NCBI GenBank assembly: GCA_027081115.1
Contig: JALWLD010000057.1
Location: forward strand, 236,497 to 300,496
Length of the DNA stretch: 64,000 nucleotides
Reading direction: 5' to 3'
DNA from: Sulfurovum sp.
GTDB lineage: Bacteria; Campylobacterota; Campylobacteria; Campylobacterales; Sulfurovaceae
The position numbers and the translations under genes are program-made. The notes beneath the pieces are model-generated. The model did not search any database. It had not been told where the DNA came from and worked only from the letters and a program-made list of their open reading frames with translations. This document shows positions 32,789 through 42,799 of the stretch, one piece after another. Positions within the stretch are counted from its first letter, which is position 1, and every line of letters begins with the position of its first letter.

Positions 32789-35236
32789 ATGTATAAAATA
32801 ATTAAATTACTTTTTAGCACATTAGCATTACTTATTTTAGTATCTTGTGGCAGTGGTGAAATTGTAAACAGTGCTTCAGATGCAACACAAAAAGAAGCCA
32901 TCGAAACTATAGCTACATATGCTCAAGAAGATAGTACTGTAAAACCTACAGTAAAAGACTATATAGATGCAGGTATATTGGGTGTTACAAATACCAACTT
33001 AATAGATATCAATAATGCAATAAGAGCACTAAACTACGATGATGTCAATGAAAGAGCTGAAATACAAGCGGTAGTAGATGGCATAATACAAGGTTGTGCA
33101 CAAGTCATTACGCATGCCTATAACCCTGCAACTTTAGAAGAGAGAGATTTCCCTACGCCTTGTGCTGTTCCTGAGGGATGGATACTTGGAAGTTTTATAA
33201 TAAAAACGCCTCATAGTTATGGTGAAGACGGAGGACATCCTGTGTCTCATCATGATGAGGTAGATGCCAATATGACTACAGTCTATTACCCTGCCGACAT
33301 ACCAGATGGTGTAAAAGTACCCGTCGTTTTCTTTGCCTCTGGGTATGGTTCGGCTGATTCGAAAGACTATGAGTCTCTTTTAACATTTATCGCCAGTCAT
33401 GGATACTATGTCATCTATGCCAAACATGCATGGAGCAATGTCTTTGCCAATATGGATAAGATGCTTGATAATACAAATGGGATACTTCCCAAGCTAGACA
33501 CAACACGTATAGGGGTACTGGGGCACTCTTTGGGTGGAGGGTATACTTTTAATATACTCAAACATTTTTCAGATATGGGGTATGGTACAAATGGTAGATT
33601 TATCATGGTGCTAGAGGGCTATTATGCTTATGATCTCACTAAGCAGGAGATGCAGAATCTCCCTTCCAATACCAATGTAGTGATGCAGCAGTATGGTGCA
33701 GGAGGAAACAACGGGGTAAACGATACTGACCCTCGCATCACACTCACAGAGTTTTATATGCTCGACTCCATACCGAACAATCAAAAAGATTGGCAGATAG
33801 TAGAAAATGCAGACCATCGCTATCCGTATGGCAGTGGGGCATACAGTTCTATGCAGGGTATTTTAAAACCATTGGATGCACTGATGGAGTATACATTTAA
33901 AGGTACAGCCTCAGCACATAACATTGCACTGGAAGTAGGGAGTGATGATCCTTATGCACATGGTAATGGTATACAGGTTGTGAACCCTATATCCGACTAT
34001 GGCTACAAATGCGACCATGATATTAATGTAGCGATAGATTATTGTGATATGGCACAGTGGTACAGTAACAAACAGCTGATTCTTCACCAAAAAGGGCACT
34101 GGCTCCCTAGTATGGCAGGCAACTTTTCTTCAAGGGCTGCATACATTAACACCTTACCTTTTTCTGGGTTTACCATGGTGGGTAACTCTTATACTGACAG
34201 GGTAATGGAATCCAATACTACACTGCTGACTTACTCATATATTTGGGATGAAGTCAAAAATGTAAAAGACTTATACCCTACAAAATCAAACTTTTTAACG
34301 GTACATATGCATTACCCGGGTGACTTTTGGGATGATGCTGTATGGAATAATGTTATAGAAAACTTTAAAACTCTGGCTAAAGTAGCCAAAGATTTAGGCT
34401 ACAGAGGCATCCTCTATGATGATGAGGCCTATGATGTAGAGAGCCATAAGATGATTAACTACAAGCATGGTGATGCGTGGTACGATGATGATGCCTATAA
34501 AAATCCTAACTATACGTTTGTAGAACACTCAGCCAAGATTACAGCACGTTTCCAGCAGATTATGGAAGCAATGGTAAGTGAGTACCCTGCTATAGATGTA
34601 CTCTATTATCACTCTCCAGTAGAAGGACATATAGAAGCCAATGATGGTATCAACGGACACCCTGTGGTAGTAAATGTAGGACTTGAACGTCAACACGAAT
34701 GGATGGGTGCTATGTTTACAGGGTTTAAAAAAGGACTCTCTCATCAGGCTACACTGCATGACATGGGAGAGGACTATAGACTGCGTACACAGGCTCATTT
34801 TGATGATGCTTACGCATGGCGTAAATACACAATAGCGTCTGATGCTACCAATGATGTCGTAGATGCCACTCAGCACTGGATACTCCCACAAGAAGAACGT
34901 GTCTCATGGGCTACAGAAGTACATGTAAACTTTATGGTTTCAAATGAACCATTGGCAAGCGACTCCTACCCTGAGTTTGACACTACAAACACTGTAGGAC
35001 TCAATGATATGAAGACGACACTCGAACGTGCATTAGACAAGAGTGATACATATGTTACTTTCTACTCTGCCTCTTCATCTGATAATAAAGGAGGGCTTAT
35101 TCCGCTAGATTGGCTCAATGACCCTGCTACACATGCAGATGATGGTTCGGCTTATAGTCTAGATCCAGATTGGAAAGCTATGGTGGAAGATGTCTATACT
35201 AACAAGGTGCTAAAGGGCACCTCTAACAATAGGTGA
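32789..35236 (+). CDS. Large lipoprotein: alpha/beta hydrolase plus unknown C-terminal domain
   Basis: The signal ends in the lipobox LVSC (Cys20). Residues about 130-400 form an alpha/beta hydrolase of the dienelactone/cutinase-like kind: oxyanion region FASGYGS, nucleophile GHSLGGG (Ser247) and a likely His in NADHRYPYGSG. The C-terminal half (about 470-760) is unrelated: it contains HMHYPGDFWDD, GYRGILYDDEAYDVE and VLYYHSPVEGH, a pattern recalling TIM-barrel glycoside hydrolases, but no family is recognised. An ester- or glycan-cleaving surface enzyme is possible. The last seven codons and the stop lie inside the left terminal repeat of the palindromic element at 35215, so the native C-terminus has been replaced. 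Confidence 0.7.
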   Translation: MYKIIKLLFSTLALLILVSCGSGEIVNSASDATQKEAIETIATYAQEDSTVKPTVKDYIDAGILGVTNTNLIDINNAIRALNYDDVNERAEIQAVVDGIIQGCAQVITHAYNPATLEERDFPTPCAVPEGWILGSFIIKTPHSYGEDGGHPVSHHDEVDANMTTVYYPADIPDGVKVPVVFFASGYGSADSKDYESLLTFIASHGYYVIYAKHAWSNVFANMDKMLDNTNGILPKLDTTRIGVLGHSLGGGYTFNILKHFSDMGYGTNGRFIMVLEGYYAYDLTKQEMQNLPSNTNVVMQQYGAGGNNGVNDTDPRITLTEFYMLDSIPNNQKDWQIVENADHRYPYGSGAYSSMQGILKPLDALMEYTFKGTASAHNIALEVGSDDPYAHGNGIQVVNPISDYGYKCDHDINVAIDYCDMAQWYSNKQLILHQKGHWLPSMAGNFSSRAAYINTLPFSGFTMVGNSYTDRVMESNTTLLTYSYIWDEVKNVKDLYPTKSNFLTVHMHYPGDFWDDAVWNNVIENFKTLAKVAKDLGYRGILYDDEAYDVESHKMINYKHGDAWYDDDAYKNPNYTFVEHSAKITARFQQIMEAMVSEYPAIDVLYYHSPVEGHIEANDGINGHPVVVNVGLERQHEWMGAMFTGFKKGLSHQATLHDMGEDYRLRTQAHFDDAYAWRKYTIASDATNDVVDATQHWILPQEERVSWATEVHVNFMVSNEPLASDSYPEFDTTNTVGLNDMKTTLERALDKSDTYVTFYSASSSDNKGGLIPLDWLNDPATHADDGSAYSLDPDWKAMVEDVYTNKVLKGTSNNR

Positions 35237-35480
35237 TACCCATAACATCACTAGCTTTTCTCTAGGCTAGGCACACTTTTGCAGTCCTAGCCGTAGCTAA
35301 GTCAAGAAAGAGTAACAACGCATAGGGGAAAGCTAGTGTTGCCCAAGGGGTGGGCTTTTCAAACGCAATTTTGCACAAAATATTTACTTCGTCTTAGCTA
35401 AGGCTAGGACTCATAAATCTTTTGCACAATCTTACGTTTGTAAAGCCCATTGTGGGTATTACCTATTATTAGAGTTGCCC
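35215..35480. mobile_element. MITE-like 266-bp nested palindromic element with TAAA flanks
   Basis: 29-bp terminal inverted repeats (35215-35243 and 35452-35480) match at 25 positions and begin GGGCA. TAAA flanks both ends (35211-35214, 35481-35484), consistent with a target duplication. Inside lie more inverted pairs: 35284-35301 with 35393-35410 (17 of 18), 35249-35258 with 35329-35338 (10 of 10), and an imperfect pair around 35352-35380 and 35420-35448. No transposase is encoded. The termini differ from those of the IS1595 element. The region could also be transcribed as a highly folded RNA. Confidence 0.65.
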
Positions 35481-35494
35481 TAAAGTAACTTTGC

Positions 35495-35500
35495 TATAAT
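35495..35500 (+). promoter_or_regulatory. Likely -10 element (TATAAT) for tex
   Basis: Perfect TATAAT 27 bases before the tex ATG and 15 bases outside the palindromic element. TTGCCC inside the element end is 14 bases upstream, short for a -35 spacing. Confidence 0.5.
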
Positions 35501-35526
35501 CGCTCCATATAAAAATGGAGTGATTC

Positions 35527-37623
35527 ATGCAAAACCTCACGGCACTTTTAGCCAAAAAAACCACCCTCAACCAAAACCAAATCAAAAACATTTTAACCTT
35601 GCTAGATAAAGGCGATACCATTCCTTTTATCGCACGTTACCGTAAAGAGCTTACAGGTGGTGCTGATGATGAGCAGTTGCGTTTGTTTCATGATGTCTAC
35701 CTGAGTGCCAAGCGTCTGTTAGAGCGTAAAGAGGAGATACTGCACATCTTAAAAGAGCGTGAACAGCTAGATGCCAAGTTACAGTCTCAAGTAGAAGAGG
35801 CTGAGACTATGACAGCCTTGGAGGATATCTACAGACCTTATAAAGAGAAGAAAAACACTAGAGCTCTGACCGCCATCAAGCAAGGGTTGGAACCTTTAGC
35901 CAACATACTTCACTCTGCCAAGCTGAGCAAAGAGGAGTTTACACGTAAAGCAGGGCAGTTTGTACGTGCTGAAGTAAAAGATGTAGCCCATGCCATCAAA
36001 GGGGCGCAAGACATCATAGCAGAGCGTTATGCAGAGCAGCCCAAAGAGCGTGAAGTGCTTCGTGACATGGTGCAACGCCATGGAACCATAGAGGTTAAGG
36101 GTACAAAATACTTTACGCAAAACGGAAGTTTTAAAAACTACAAATCTCACTCTGAAAAAGTAGCCTACATCCCTTCTCATCGATACCTAGCCATCAAACG
36201 TGGAGAGAAAGAGAAGGAGCTGAGTGTCAAACTTAGCATAGACACAGACAGATACCTCGAAACCCTCAAACGCTACAAACTTCGTGACTACATGGGAAGC
36301 TCAAAATCTTTGCTTTTAGAGGCGTATAAAGATGGCTTTAAACGTCTGCTTTACCCTTCTATAGAACGTGAGGTCTTTGCACTGCTCAAAGAAAAAGCAG
36401 ATGCCACTGCCATAGGTGTATTTGGTAAGAACATGACGCAACTCTTTATGACGCCGCCTGTGACAGGTAAGGTACTTTTAGGGGCTGACCCCGCGTACCG
36501 TACAGGGTGTAAACTTGCTGTCATAGATGAAAATGGAATGTACCTAGACCATGCAGTCATCTACCCTGTACCTCCACGAGACGAGTATGAGAAGTCTAGA
36601 GATGTGGTAGCAAAGCTTGTCAAAAAGTACAACATCCAAGGCGTAGCCATAGGTAATGGAACTGCGAGTAACGAAACCCAAGCCTTCTTTTCCAAGCTCA
36701 ATGACGATGGCTTGCACCTCCCTTATACGGTAGTTTCAGAAGCAGGGGCTTCGGTCTACTCTGCATCTAGCATCGCAGCATGTGAGTACCCAGACTTAGA
36801 CGTGACTATACGTGGAGCCATCTCCATCGCTGGTCGTTTGCGTGACCCTATGGCAACACTGGTTAAGATAGACCCCAAGTCTCTAGGCATAGGACAGTAC
36901 CAACACGATGTAGACCAAAAGCTCTTAGAGCGTAAACTTCATGAAGGTGTAGAGAGTCTGGTTAACGCAGTGGGTGTAGATGTCAACTCTGCTTCGGCTT
37001 CTCTGCTCTCTTATGTGGCAGGTGTGGGTACTAAGGTAGCAGAGAACATTGTCAAGCACCGTGAGAGTGCAGGGGTGTTTGATTCTAAAAAGGCATTGCT
37101 TAAAGTTAAAGGCTTAGGAGCCAAAGCTTATGAGCAAGCCGCTGGTTTTATGCGTATTCGCAATGGTAAAAGTGTCTTTGACAATACAGGTATACACCCT
37201 GAGAGTTACGTAGTTGCCAAGGCACTAGAGAAGTATAGTGACTTAAGTGACACGAAACGCATTGCTGAGGAATTAAAGGTGGGAGAACCCACCCTACGAG
37301 ACATTATCAAAGAGCTAGCCAAGCCAGGTTTTGACCCTCGTGAAGAGTTACCAAGCATCCCTTTTAAGCAAGGACTCACAGAGATAGAAAACCTCAAAGA
37401 GGGAAGCATTGTCTCAGGTGTGGTACGAAACATCGCTGACTTTGGTGCCTTTGTAGACATAGGACTCAAAAATGACGGGATGATACACATCTCACAGATG
37501 AGCCAAAAACGCATCGCCCATCCTTTGGAGGTACTGAGTGTCAATCAGTATCTGCCTCGCATAGAGGTGATAAGTATAGACTTAGAGAAGAATAAAGTGG
37601 GATTGAGTTTGAAAGAAGTATAA
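35527..37623 (+). CDS. tex: Tex-family RNA-binding transcription accessory protein
   Basis: Tex proteins bind nucleic acids and affect transcription and stress survival. The 698 residues show the family layout: N-terminal helical part with ARYRKELTGGADDEQL, a YqgF-like RNase H fold domain (LGADPAYRTGCKLAVID), helix-hairpin-helix region (VGTKVAENIVKHRES) and a C-terminal S1 domain (GSIVSGVVRNIADFGAFVDIG). GGAGTG lies five bases before the ATG. Slightly shorter than the usual 720-780. Stands alone between the palindromic element and hipBA. Confidence 0.95.
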   Translation: MQNLTALLAKKTTLNQNQIKNILTLLDKGDTIPFIARYRKELTGGADDEQLRLFHDVYLSAKRLLERKEEILHILKEREQLDAKLQSQVEEAETMTALEDIYRPYKEKKNTRALTAIKQGLEPLANILHSAKLSKEEFTRKAGQFVRAEVKDVAHAIKGAQDIIAERYAEQPKEREVLRDMVQRHGTIEVKGTKYFTQNGSFKNYKSHSEKVAYIPSHRYLAIKRGEKEKELSVKLSIDTDRYLETLKRYKLRDYMGSSKSLLLEAYKDGFKRLLYPSIEREVFALLKEKADATAIGVFGKNMTQLFMTPPVTGKVLLGADPAYRTGCKLAVIDENGMYLDHAVIYPVPPRDEYEKSRDVVAKLVKKYNIQGVAIGNGTASNETQAFFSKLNDDGLHLPYTVVSEAGASVYSASSIAACEYPDLDVTIRGAISIAGRLRDPMATLVKIDPKSLGIGQYQHDVDQKLLERKLHEGVESLVNAVGVDVNSASASLLSYVAGVGTKVAENIVKHRESAGVFDSKKALLKVKGLGAKAYEQAAGFMRIRNGKSVFDNTGIHPESYVVAKALEKYSDLSDTKRIAEELKVGEPTLRDIIKELAKPGFDPREELPSIPFKQGLTEIENLKEGSIVSGVVRNIADFGAFVDIGLKNDGMIHISQMSQKRIAHPLEVLSVNQYLPRIEVISIDLEKNKVGLSLKEV

Positions 37624-37627
37624 GTAA

Positions 37628-37680
37628 AGTATATTATACTATCTATTAAACTATATAAATAATATAAAGTATGCTATAAT
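37628..37680 (+). promoter_or_regulatory. hipBA promoter region with palindrome and -10
   Basis: TATAAT at 37675-37680 lies 19 bases before the hipB-like ATG. The inverted repeat AGTAT-ATT-ATACT (37628-37640) lies upstream and may be an operator for the HTH antitoxin. AT-rich background makes chance palindromes likely. Confidence 0.4.
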
Positions 37681-37698
37681 ATTTTTAAAGGATAATGT

Positions 37699-37992
37699 AT
37701 GCATACACTCAATACCCCTAAAGAGCTTATAACAAAGCTCTCTACCCTTATAGAAAAAGAGCGTCGTGCTCAGGCAATGAAACAAAACGAACTGGCTTCA
37801 TGTGCTGGCATACCTCTACCTACCTACAAGCAGTTTATCTACCAGCAAAAAATTTCGTTGGAGAATGTTTTTAAACTACTCTTTGCGCTCAAGCTACATG
37901 ACAACATAGCAGGTCTTCTACAAGAGAAAGAGTACAACTCACTAGATGCATTAAAGAACAAAGATACCCTACCCAAGAGGATACGTTCATGA
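37699..37992 (+). CDS. hipB: HipB-like HTH antitoxin/repressor
   Basis: 97-residue XRE-type helix-turn-helix protein (MKQNELASCAGIPLPTYKQF). Such proteins bind the operator of their own operon and sequester HipA. The stop overlaps the next ATG by four bases. The recognition helix is in the expected place; the rest is low in conservation. Function inferred from pairing with HipA. Confidence 0.8.
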   Translation: MHTLNTPKELITKLSTLIEKERRAQAMKQNELASCAGIPLPTYKQFIYQQKISLENVFKLLFALKLHDNIAGLLQEKEYNSLDALKNKDTLPKRIRS

Positions 37993-39245
37993 ACCTAGAG
38001 ATACATCCACATATCTATGGGCATAAGATAGGGACATTACTACTTGATGCAGGACGAGTCTACTTTGAGTATGATGAGGCTTTTAGAAGCTTGGGATTAG
38101 AGATTTCTCCTATGAAGTTACCTCTACAATCTACCAGGCTTTACAGTAACAGTGATGATGTAGCATACTATGGAGGGCTTGCAGGGGTATTTCATGATTC
38201 TTTACCCGATAGATTTGGTACAAAGGTCATAGAGCGATACTTTGAATCTAAGAACATCCCACCTCATGAACTTAATGTCATTGGGAAGCTTATGTTTGTA
38301 GGGCATAAAGGTATGGGAGCCATACACTATGAACCTAGTGAAAATTTGCTAGAACATCATGCACTACAAGAGTCCATAGAACTAGAGGCTTTTGTTCGTA
38401 ATGCACAAAAGGTTGTAACAGGTGAGTCACTAGAAGTGGTAGATGGGGTACTGGCTTTTATGGATAGTGCTGCTTCAGCAGGAGGGGCTAGAGCCAAAGC
38501 TGTTGTAGGTTACAACCCTCAGAGTAAAGAGATGATTTATGGACTTAGAGATACCCTACCAGAGCCGTATGAACATTGGTTACTCAAGTTTGATGTAGCC
38601 AATGAGCAAGGTGCCAGCTCTGATTATACGAAGTTAGAGTATATCTATATGCAGATGGCAGCAGAAGTAGGGATAGTCGTACCAAAATTAGAGTTACTAG
38701 CCCATGGTAACCTTGCACACTTTATGATAAAACGTTTTGACAGGGTAGACAATGAGCGTATACACCTACACTCACTTTCTGGAATGACCCACTCAAACAT
38801 ACATCTGCCTAAGCACTATAGCTACGATAACCTGCTACGTCTTACACGTCACATTACAGGGAGTCAAGCAGAGGTTGCAGAACAGTATAGACGTATGGTG
38901 TTCAATATCATTGCCAGAAATCAAGATGATCATGCAAAAAACTTCTCTTTTATGATGGACAAGCAAGGCTCTTGGAGTATCTCTCCAGCCTATGACATTA
39001 CCTATGCCAATGGTAAGGGCTATACCAAAGAGCATCAGCTTTCACTCAAAGGTCAAACATCATCGTTTGACCGTAAGATGTTAGTAGATTTTGCAGTAGA
39101 GCAGTCACTACGTAAACAAGATGCCTTGCATATCATAGATGAGGTACAAGAAGTCCTTTCGGGCTTTAGTAAAAGAGCTAGAGAATTAGAGGTAAACAAA
39201 GAGAGCATAGAGCGTATTGCTAAGGCTCATTTGTTGGAAATATGA
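37989..39245 (+). CDS. hipA: HipA-like serine/threonine kinase toxin
   Basis: HipA kinases phosphorylate targets such as glutamyl-tRNA synthetase, halting translation. The 418 residues contain the N-terminal segment GGLAGVFHDSLPDRFG, the glycine-rich SAGGARAKAVVG, ATP-site Lys in HWLLKFD, and the catalytic motif NIIARNQDDHAKNFSF with the active Asp. The YDITYA metal-binding segment follows. All key residues appear intact, so the toxin is probably active. Coupled to hipB by a 4-base overlap. Confidence 0.88.
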   Translation: MNLEIHPHIYGHKIGTLLLDAGRVYFEYDEAFRSLGLEISPMKLPLQSTRLYSNSDDVAYYGGLAGVFHDSLPDRFGTKVIERYFESKNIPPHELNVIGKLMFVGHKGMGAIHYEPSENLLEHHALQESIELEAFVRNAQKVVTGESLEVVDGVLAFMDSAASAGGARAKAVVGYNPQSKEMIYGLRDTLPEPYEHWLLKFDVANEQGASSDYTKLEYIYMQMAAEVGIVVPKLELLAHGNLAHFMIKRFDRVDNERIHLHSLSGMTHSNIHLPKHYSYDNLLRLTRHITGSQAEVAEQYRRMVFNIIARNQDDHAKNFSFMMDKQGSWSISPAYDITYANGKGYTKEHQLSLKGQTSSFDRKMLVDFAVEQSLRKQDALHIIDEVQEVLSGFSKRARELEVNKESIERIAKAHLLEI

Positions 39246-39304
39246 TATGTTTTATAAAGTATTGTTTTTTACGATAGAATATATAAAAAAACTGGACAAA
39301 ACAA

Positions 39305-40426
39305 GTGAAGATCATACATTTTTCAGACACTCATCTAGGATTTAGTGATTTAGATGTCACCAATGATAAGGGTGTCAACCAGCGTGAAGCAGACTTTTAC
39401 GAGGCATTTAAAGATGTAATTGAAGCGATTATTCTTGAAATGCCTGATTATGTCATCCATACTGGTGATCTCTTTCATAGGGCTTCACCTTCCAACCGTG
39501 CTATTACCTTTGCTCTGACACAACTCAAAAGACTTGAAAAGCTTAATATTCCTCTTATTATCATCGCAGGGAACCACTCTACACCTCGTACAAATACATC
39601 TTCGCCTATCTTAGAGGCATTAAGCACATTAGATAATGTAAGAGCATCATTTGAACAGCGTTATGAGATGATTACGTTTAAAGATATTGTTTTTCATGCT
39701 ATGCCTCACATTAATGATGAACGTATTGTTCCAGATGAGTTAGATAGGATGGAAGCAAATATTGACCCCAAGAAGAAAAACATTATGATGATGCATTGTT
39801 CTGTAGGTGCACATTATTTGATGCATGAGTTTGGGGAGTGGGTGTACCCTAAAGAACGTGAAGATATTTTTGAGAAGATGGATTATGTGGCTTTGGGGCA
39901 TTGGCATGGGTTTGGCTCTGTAGGAAAACACCCCAATGTATATTATGCAGGCTCGACTGAGCGAACCAGTAGTGCGGACAAACGAGATGACAAAGGGTAT
40001 GTGATTTTGGAGCTAGGTGATGCTGTTACTATAACGCATCATGGCATCCCATTGCGTAAGTCACTCAGTTTTAGTATCGACACAGACAAGTATGAAGAAG
40101 AAGCTGCATCTTTGGAACTCTCAGAAGTTAAAGATGCCTTGGTAGAGGTAAAACTCTATAACCTTACTGCCTCTAGTTCTATAGACATAACCAACAAAGA
40201 GATAAAAGAGATATTTAAAGATGCACTACATGTAAAAATCAAGCGTGAGTTTAAAGTAGTTGAGGGTGAGCAGATAGAAGGAAATATAGAATCTATCTCT
40301 TTAGAGGCTTATTTTATCTCTCATATACAAGAGAGTATAGTAGATGAAGAAGAACAAGAGAGATTGACCCATAAAGCTAAAGAACTTTTTGCACTCTATG
40401 AGGAGACTGACGATGATACTCATTAG
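39305..40426 (+). CDS. sbcD: SbcD/Mre11-like DNA repair nuclease
   Basis: Metallophosphoesterase that forms the nuclease half of the SbcCD/Mre11-Rad50 complex, which processes DNA ends and hairpins. Phosphoesterase motifs appear in order: FSDTHLGF, HTGDLFHRASPSN, IAGNHSTPR, MMMHCSVGAHY and ALGHWHGFG. A C-terminal part binds SbcC. Length 373, GTG start. It overlaps sbcC by 14 bases. The sequence looks closer to the archaeal-type Mre11 lineage than to enteric SbcD, a judgement from style only. Confidence 0.88.
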   Translation: MKIIHFSDTHLGFSDLDVTNDKGVNQREADFYEAFKDVIEAIILEMPDYVIHTGDLFHRASPSNRAITFALTQLKRLEKLNIPLIIIAGNHSTPRTNTSSPILEALSTLDNVRASFEQRYEMITFKDIVFHAMPHINDERIVPDELDRMEANIDPKKKNIMMMHCSVGAHYLMHEFGEWVYPKEREDIFEKMDYVALGHWHGFGSVGKHPNVYYAGSTERTSSADKRDDKGYVILELGDAVTITHHGIPLRKSLSFSIDTDKYEEEAASLELSEVKDALVEVKLYNLTASSSIDITNKEIKEIFKDALHVKIKREFKVVEGEQIEGNIESISLEAYFISHIQESIVDEEEQERLTHKAKELFALYEETDDDTH

Positions 40427-42779
40427 CCTACATATGCAAAACTACAAAAAGTACCAAGAGCACACCCTTGAATTTGCAGAGGGATTAACTGGAATTATTG
40501 GTCGTAACGGTTCGGGTAAGTCGACTATATTTGATGCCATAACTTTTGCTTTGTATGGTGATGTACGAGGAGAAAAACAGACTATACGTAATGCCAAGGC
40601 AGGAGTGAAAGATACTGTCTCTGTTACGCTTATATTTGAAATAGATGGAGTGAATTATAAGATAGTACGTGAGATGAGAGGTAAGACTTTAGTTGCTAAG
40701 GCAAATCTTTATGATGCCAATGATGATTTGCTTAGTGAAGGTTCACGAGAAGTGACGAAACATATAACTAAACTCGTTGGTATGAATCAAGAGGCTTTTA
40801 GACATACGGTATTTGCATCACAAAAGGAACTCACAGCTCTTAGTACTCTGAAAAATGAAGATAGAAAGAAGATCATCCGTAAGCTTCTTGGCTTGGAGAA
40901 GATAGACAAGATAGAACAGGAGATACGTTCAAAACTCACACAGCTAAATCGTGACATCAAGAGTTTTTCTGAGATACTGCTTTCAGAGATTGAGGTAAAA
41001 GCGTTAGAAGAGCAAAAGGCATATAAAACTAAAAAGGCTGAAACTCTACAAAAAGAAGTAGATAAAATAATAAAAGCGTTTGAAGTTAAAAGTAAAGAGG
41101 TAGAGAGTTTAGATAAAGCACTTAAAGCCTTGCAAGCACTTAAGGATGCATTTGTCAAACTTGGTTCTGACCTTGACTTACTTCAAAAAGGACTGGAAAA
41201 TCAAAAGGCTAACTTAGTCAAAGGAAAAGAAAAATTCCAAGCCTTACAACTTAAAGCCATGCAGTATGAAAAAGAGAAACCTCTCATAGCAGAGTACAAG
41301 AAGCTTGAAGTGACTATAGGCGATTTACAAAAGCAAAAAGAATTGTTTTTAAAGAAAGAAGGTTTGGAGAAAGAGCAAGTAGTGTTACGTGATCAGTACA
41401 AACAAGATGAAAAAGAGATACAAAACCTCAAAAAAAAGCTCGAAATAAAACCAGAACTACTTAAAGAGAAAATAGAGAAAAACAAACTACTTCAAACATC
41501 TATATCTACACTCAAAGAGTTAGAGAGTAGTGAGAGTAGACTCAAACAAGACATAGCCAAATATAATGGGCAGATAGAACACACCAACAAGCAAGTAGCT
41601 AACATAGAAGCCATAGGCAAATGTTCAGACTGTCCTACCTGTACGCGTCCACTACTCGATGAATATGATAATGTCATTGTATCACTCAAAGCGACTATTT
41701 TAAAATTGCATAATGATGAGATAGCTAAGAGAGAAACAGAGCTTACAAAGATAGTAGAGCTAAAGAATAAAGAACAAGAGAGTAAAAGTAAGCTCGAACA
41801 AATGTTACAAAAGCTTAGTGGAGATTTACGTGTACTAGAAGCAGATGAAAAAACACTTTCCCAAAAAGAGAATGAGTTTAAAGGTATTACTGAAAAAGGT
41901 TTGGCTAATAAACAAGCCCTAGAAACACTCAAAGATGTGACATATGATGAAAAGGCTCATACTATTGTGCTAGAGAAAAAGCAGAAGTTAGAGCCTAAGT
42001 ATAAAGAGTTATTAGGGCTTGAAACGCTTATAGCTCAAATACCTGATTTAGAGAGTGAACTTAAAAGCATAGAAGCTAGCATTATTCTGAGCCAAAAGAA
42101 CATCAAGAAACAAGAAAAAGCCATAGCCGAGCATAGTTATGATGCTAAAGCACATGAAAAACAAGAGAAGCTTTATGCTGAGGCATTGACTGCTAAGACC
42201 ACTATACAAACAAAACTGTCTGATGCTAAAGTGGCATTAACTACGGTAGAGGGTGAGATAAAGACGCTAAAAAGTAAACTCAGTAGAAATGAAGAGCAAA
42301 AGAAACAGCTCCAAGTAAAACTAAATGACAAAAATGACTACGACAAACTCAAAGCATTCATGGGTGAGTTCAAAAACAAGATAAACTCCCAAATCTCCCC
42401 ACGCATCAGCCAACTAGCCTCTGAAATGTACGCGACCATCACCAGAGGAAAGTACCAACATATAGAAGTGAGTAACGAGTTTGACTTCTTCATTTATGAT
42501 GATGGAGTTAAGTACCCCATAGAGCGTTTTAGTGGAGGGGAAGTAGACCTTGCCAACCTTGTGTTGCGTATAGCTATCTCTAAGACACTGAGTGAGCTTA
42601 GTGGTAGTGGTGGGGTAGGTTTCTTGGCGTTCGATGAGGTGTTTGGTTCGCAAGATGAAGAACGCCGTTACGAGATTATGGAAGCGTTCCACACCATCAA
42701 AGAGCAGTATCGGCAGATATTCCTTATTTCTCATGAGAGTGAGATTAAGGAGATGTTTGAGAGGGTTGTAGAGTTGTGA
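40413..42779 (+). CDS. sbcC: SbcC/Rad50-like ATPase with zinc hook
   Basis: ATPase partner of SbcD. The ATG at 40413 gives MILISLHMQNYKKYQ and overlaps sbcD by 14 bases; earlier in-frame ATGs add a non-homologous leader. Walker A GRNGSGKST is near residue 32, long coiled coils flank the zinc hook CPTC (residues 407-410), and the signature (RFSGGEVDLANLVLRIA) and Walker B (GFLAFDEVFGSQDEE) are near the C-terminus, with the H-loop in ISHESE. 788 residues, shorter than enteric SbcC because the coils are shorter. The helicase-nuclease gene starts 20 bases downstream. Confidence 0.9.
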   Translation: MILISLHMQNYKKYQEHTLEFAEGLTGIIGRNGSGKSTIFDAITFALYGDVRGEKQTIRNAKAGVKDTVSVTLIFEIDGVNYKIVREMRGKTLVAKANLYDANDDLLSEGSREVTKHITKLVGMNQEAFRHTVFASQKELTALSTLKNEDRKKIIRKLLGLEKIDKIEQEIRSKLTQLNRDIKSFSEILLSEIEVKALEEQKAYKTKKAETLQKEVDKIIKAFEVKSKEVESLDKALKALQALKDAFVKLGSDLDLLQKGLENQKANLVKGKEKFQALQLKAMQYEKEKPLIAEYKKLEVTIGDLQKQKELFLKKEGLEKEQVVLRDQYKQDEKEIQNLKKKLEIKPELLKEKIEKNKLLQTSISTLKELESSESRLKQDIAKYNGQIEHTNKQVANIEAIGKCSDCPTCTRPLLDEYDNVIVSLKATILKLHNDEIAKRETELTKIVELKNKEQESKSKLEQMLQKLSGDLRVLEADEKTLSQKENEFKGITEKGLANKQALETLKDVTYDEKAHTIVLEKKQKLEPKYKELLGLETLIAQIPDLESELKSIEASIILSQKNIKKQEKAIAEHSYDAKAHEKQEKLYAEALTAKTTIQTKLSDAKVALTTVEGEIKTLKSKLSRNEEQKKQLQVKLNDKNDYDKLKAFMGEFKNKINSQISPRISQLASEMYATITRGKYQHIEVSNEFDFFIYDDGVKYPIERFSGGEVDLANLVLRIAISKTLSELSGSGGVGFLAFDEVFGSQDEERRYEIMEAFHTIKEQYRQIFLISHESEIKEMFERVVEL

Positions 42780-42799
42780 ATGAAATTAAAAGGATATAA

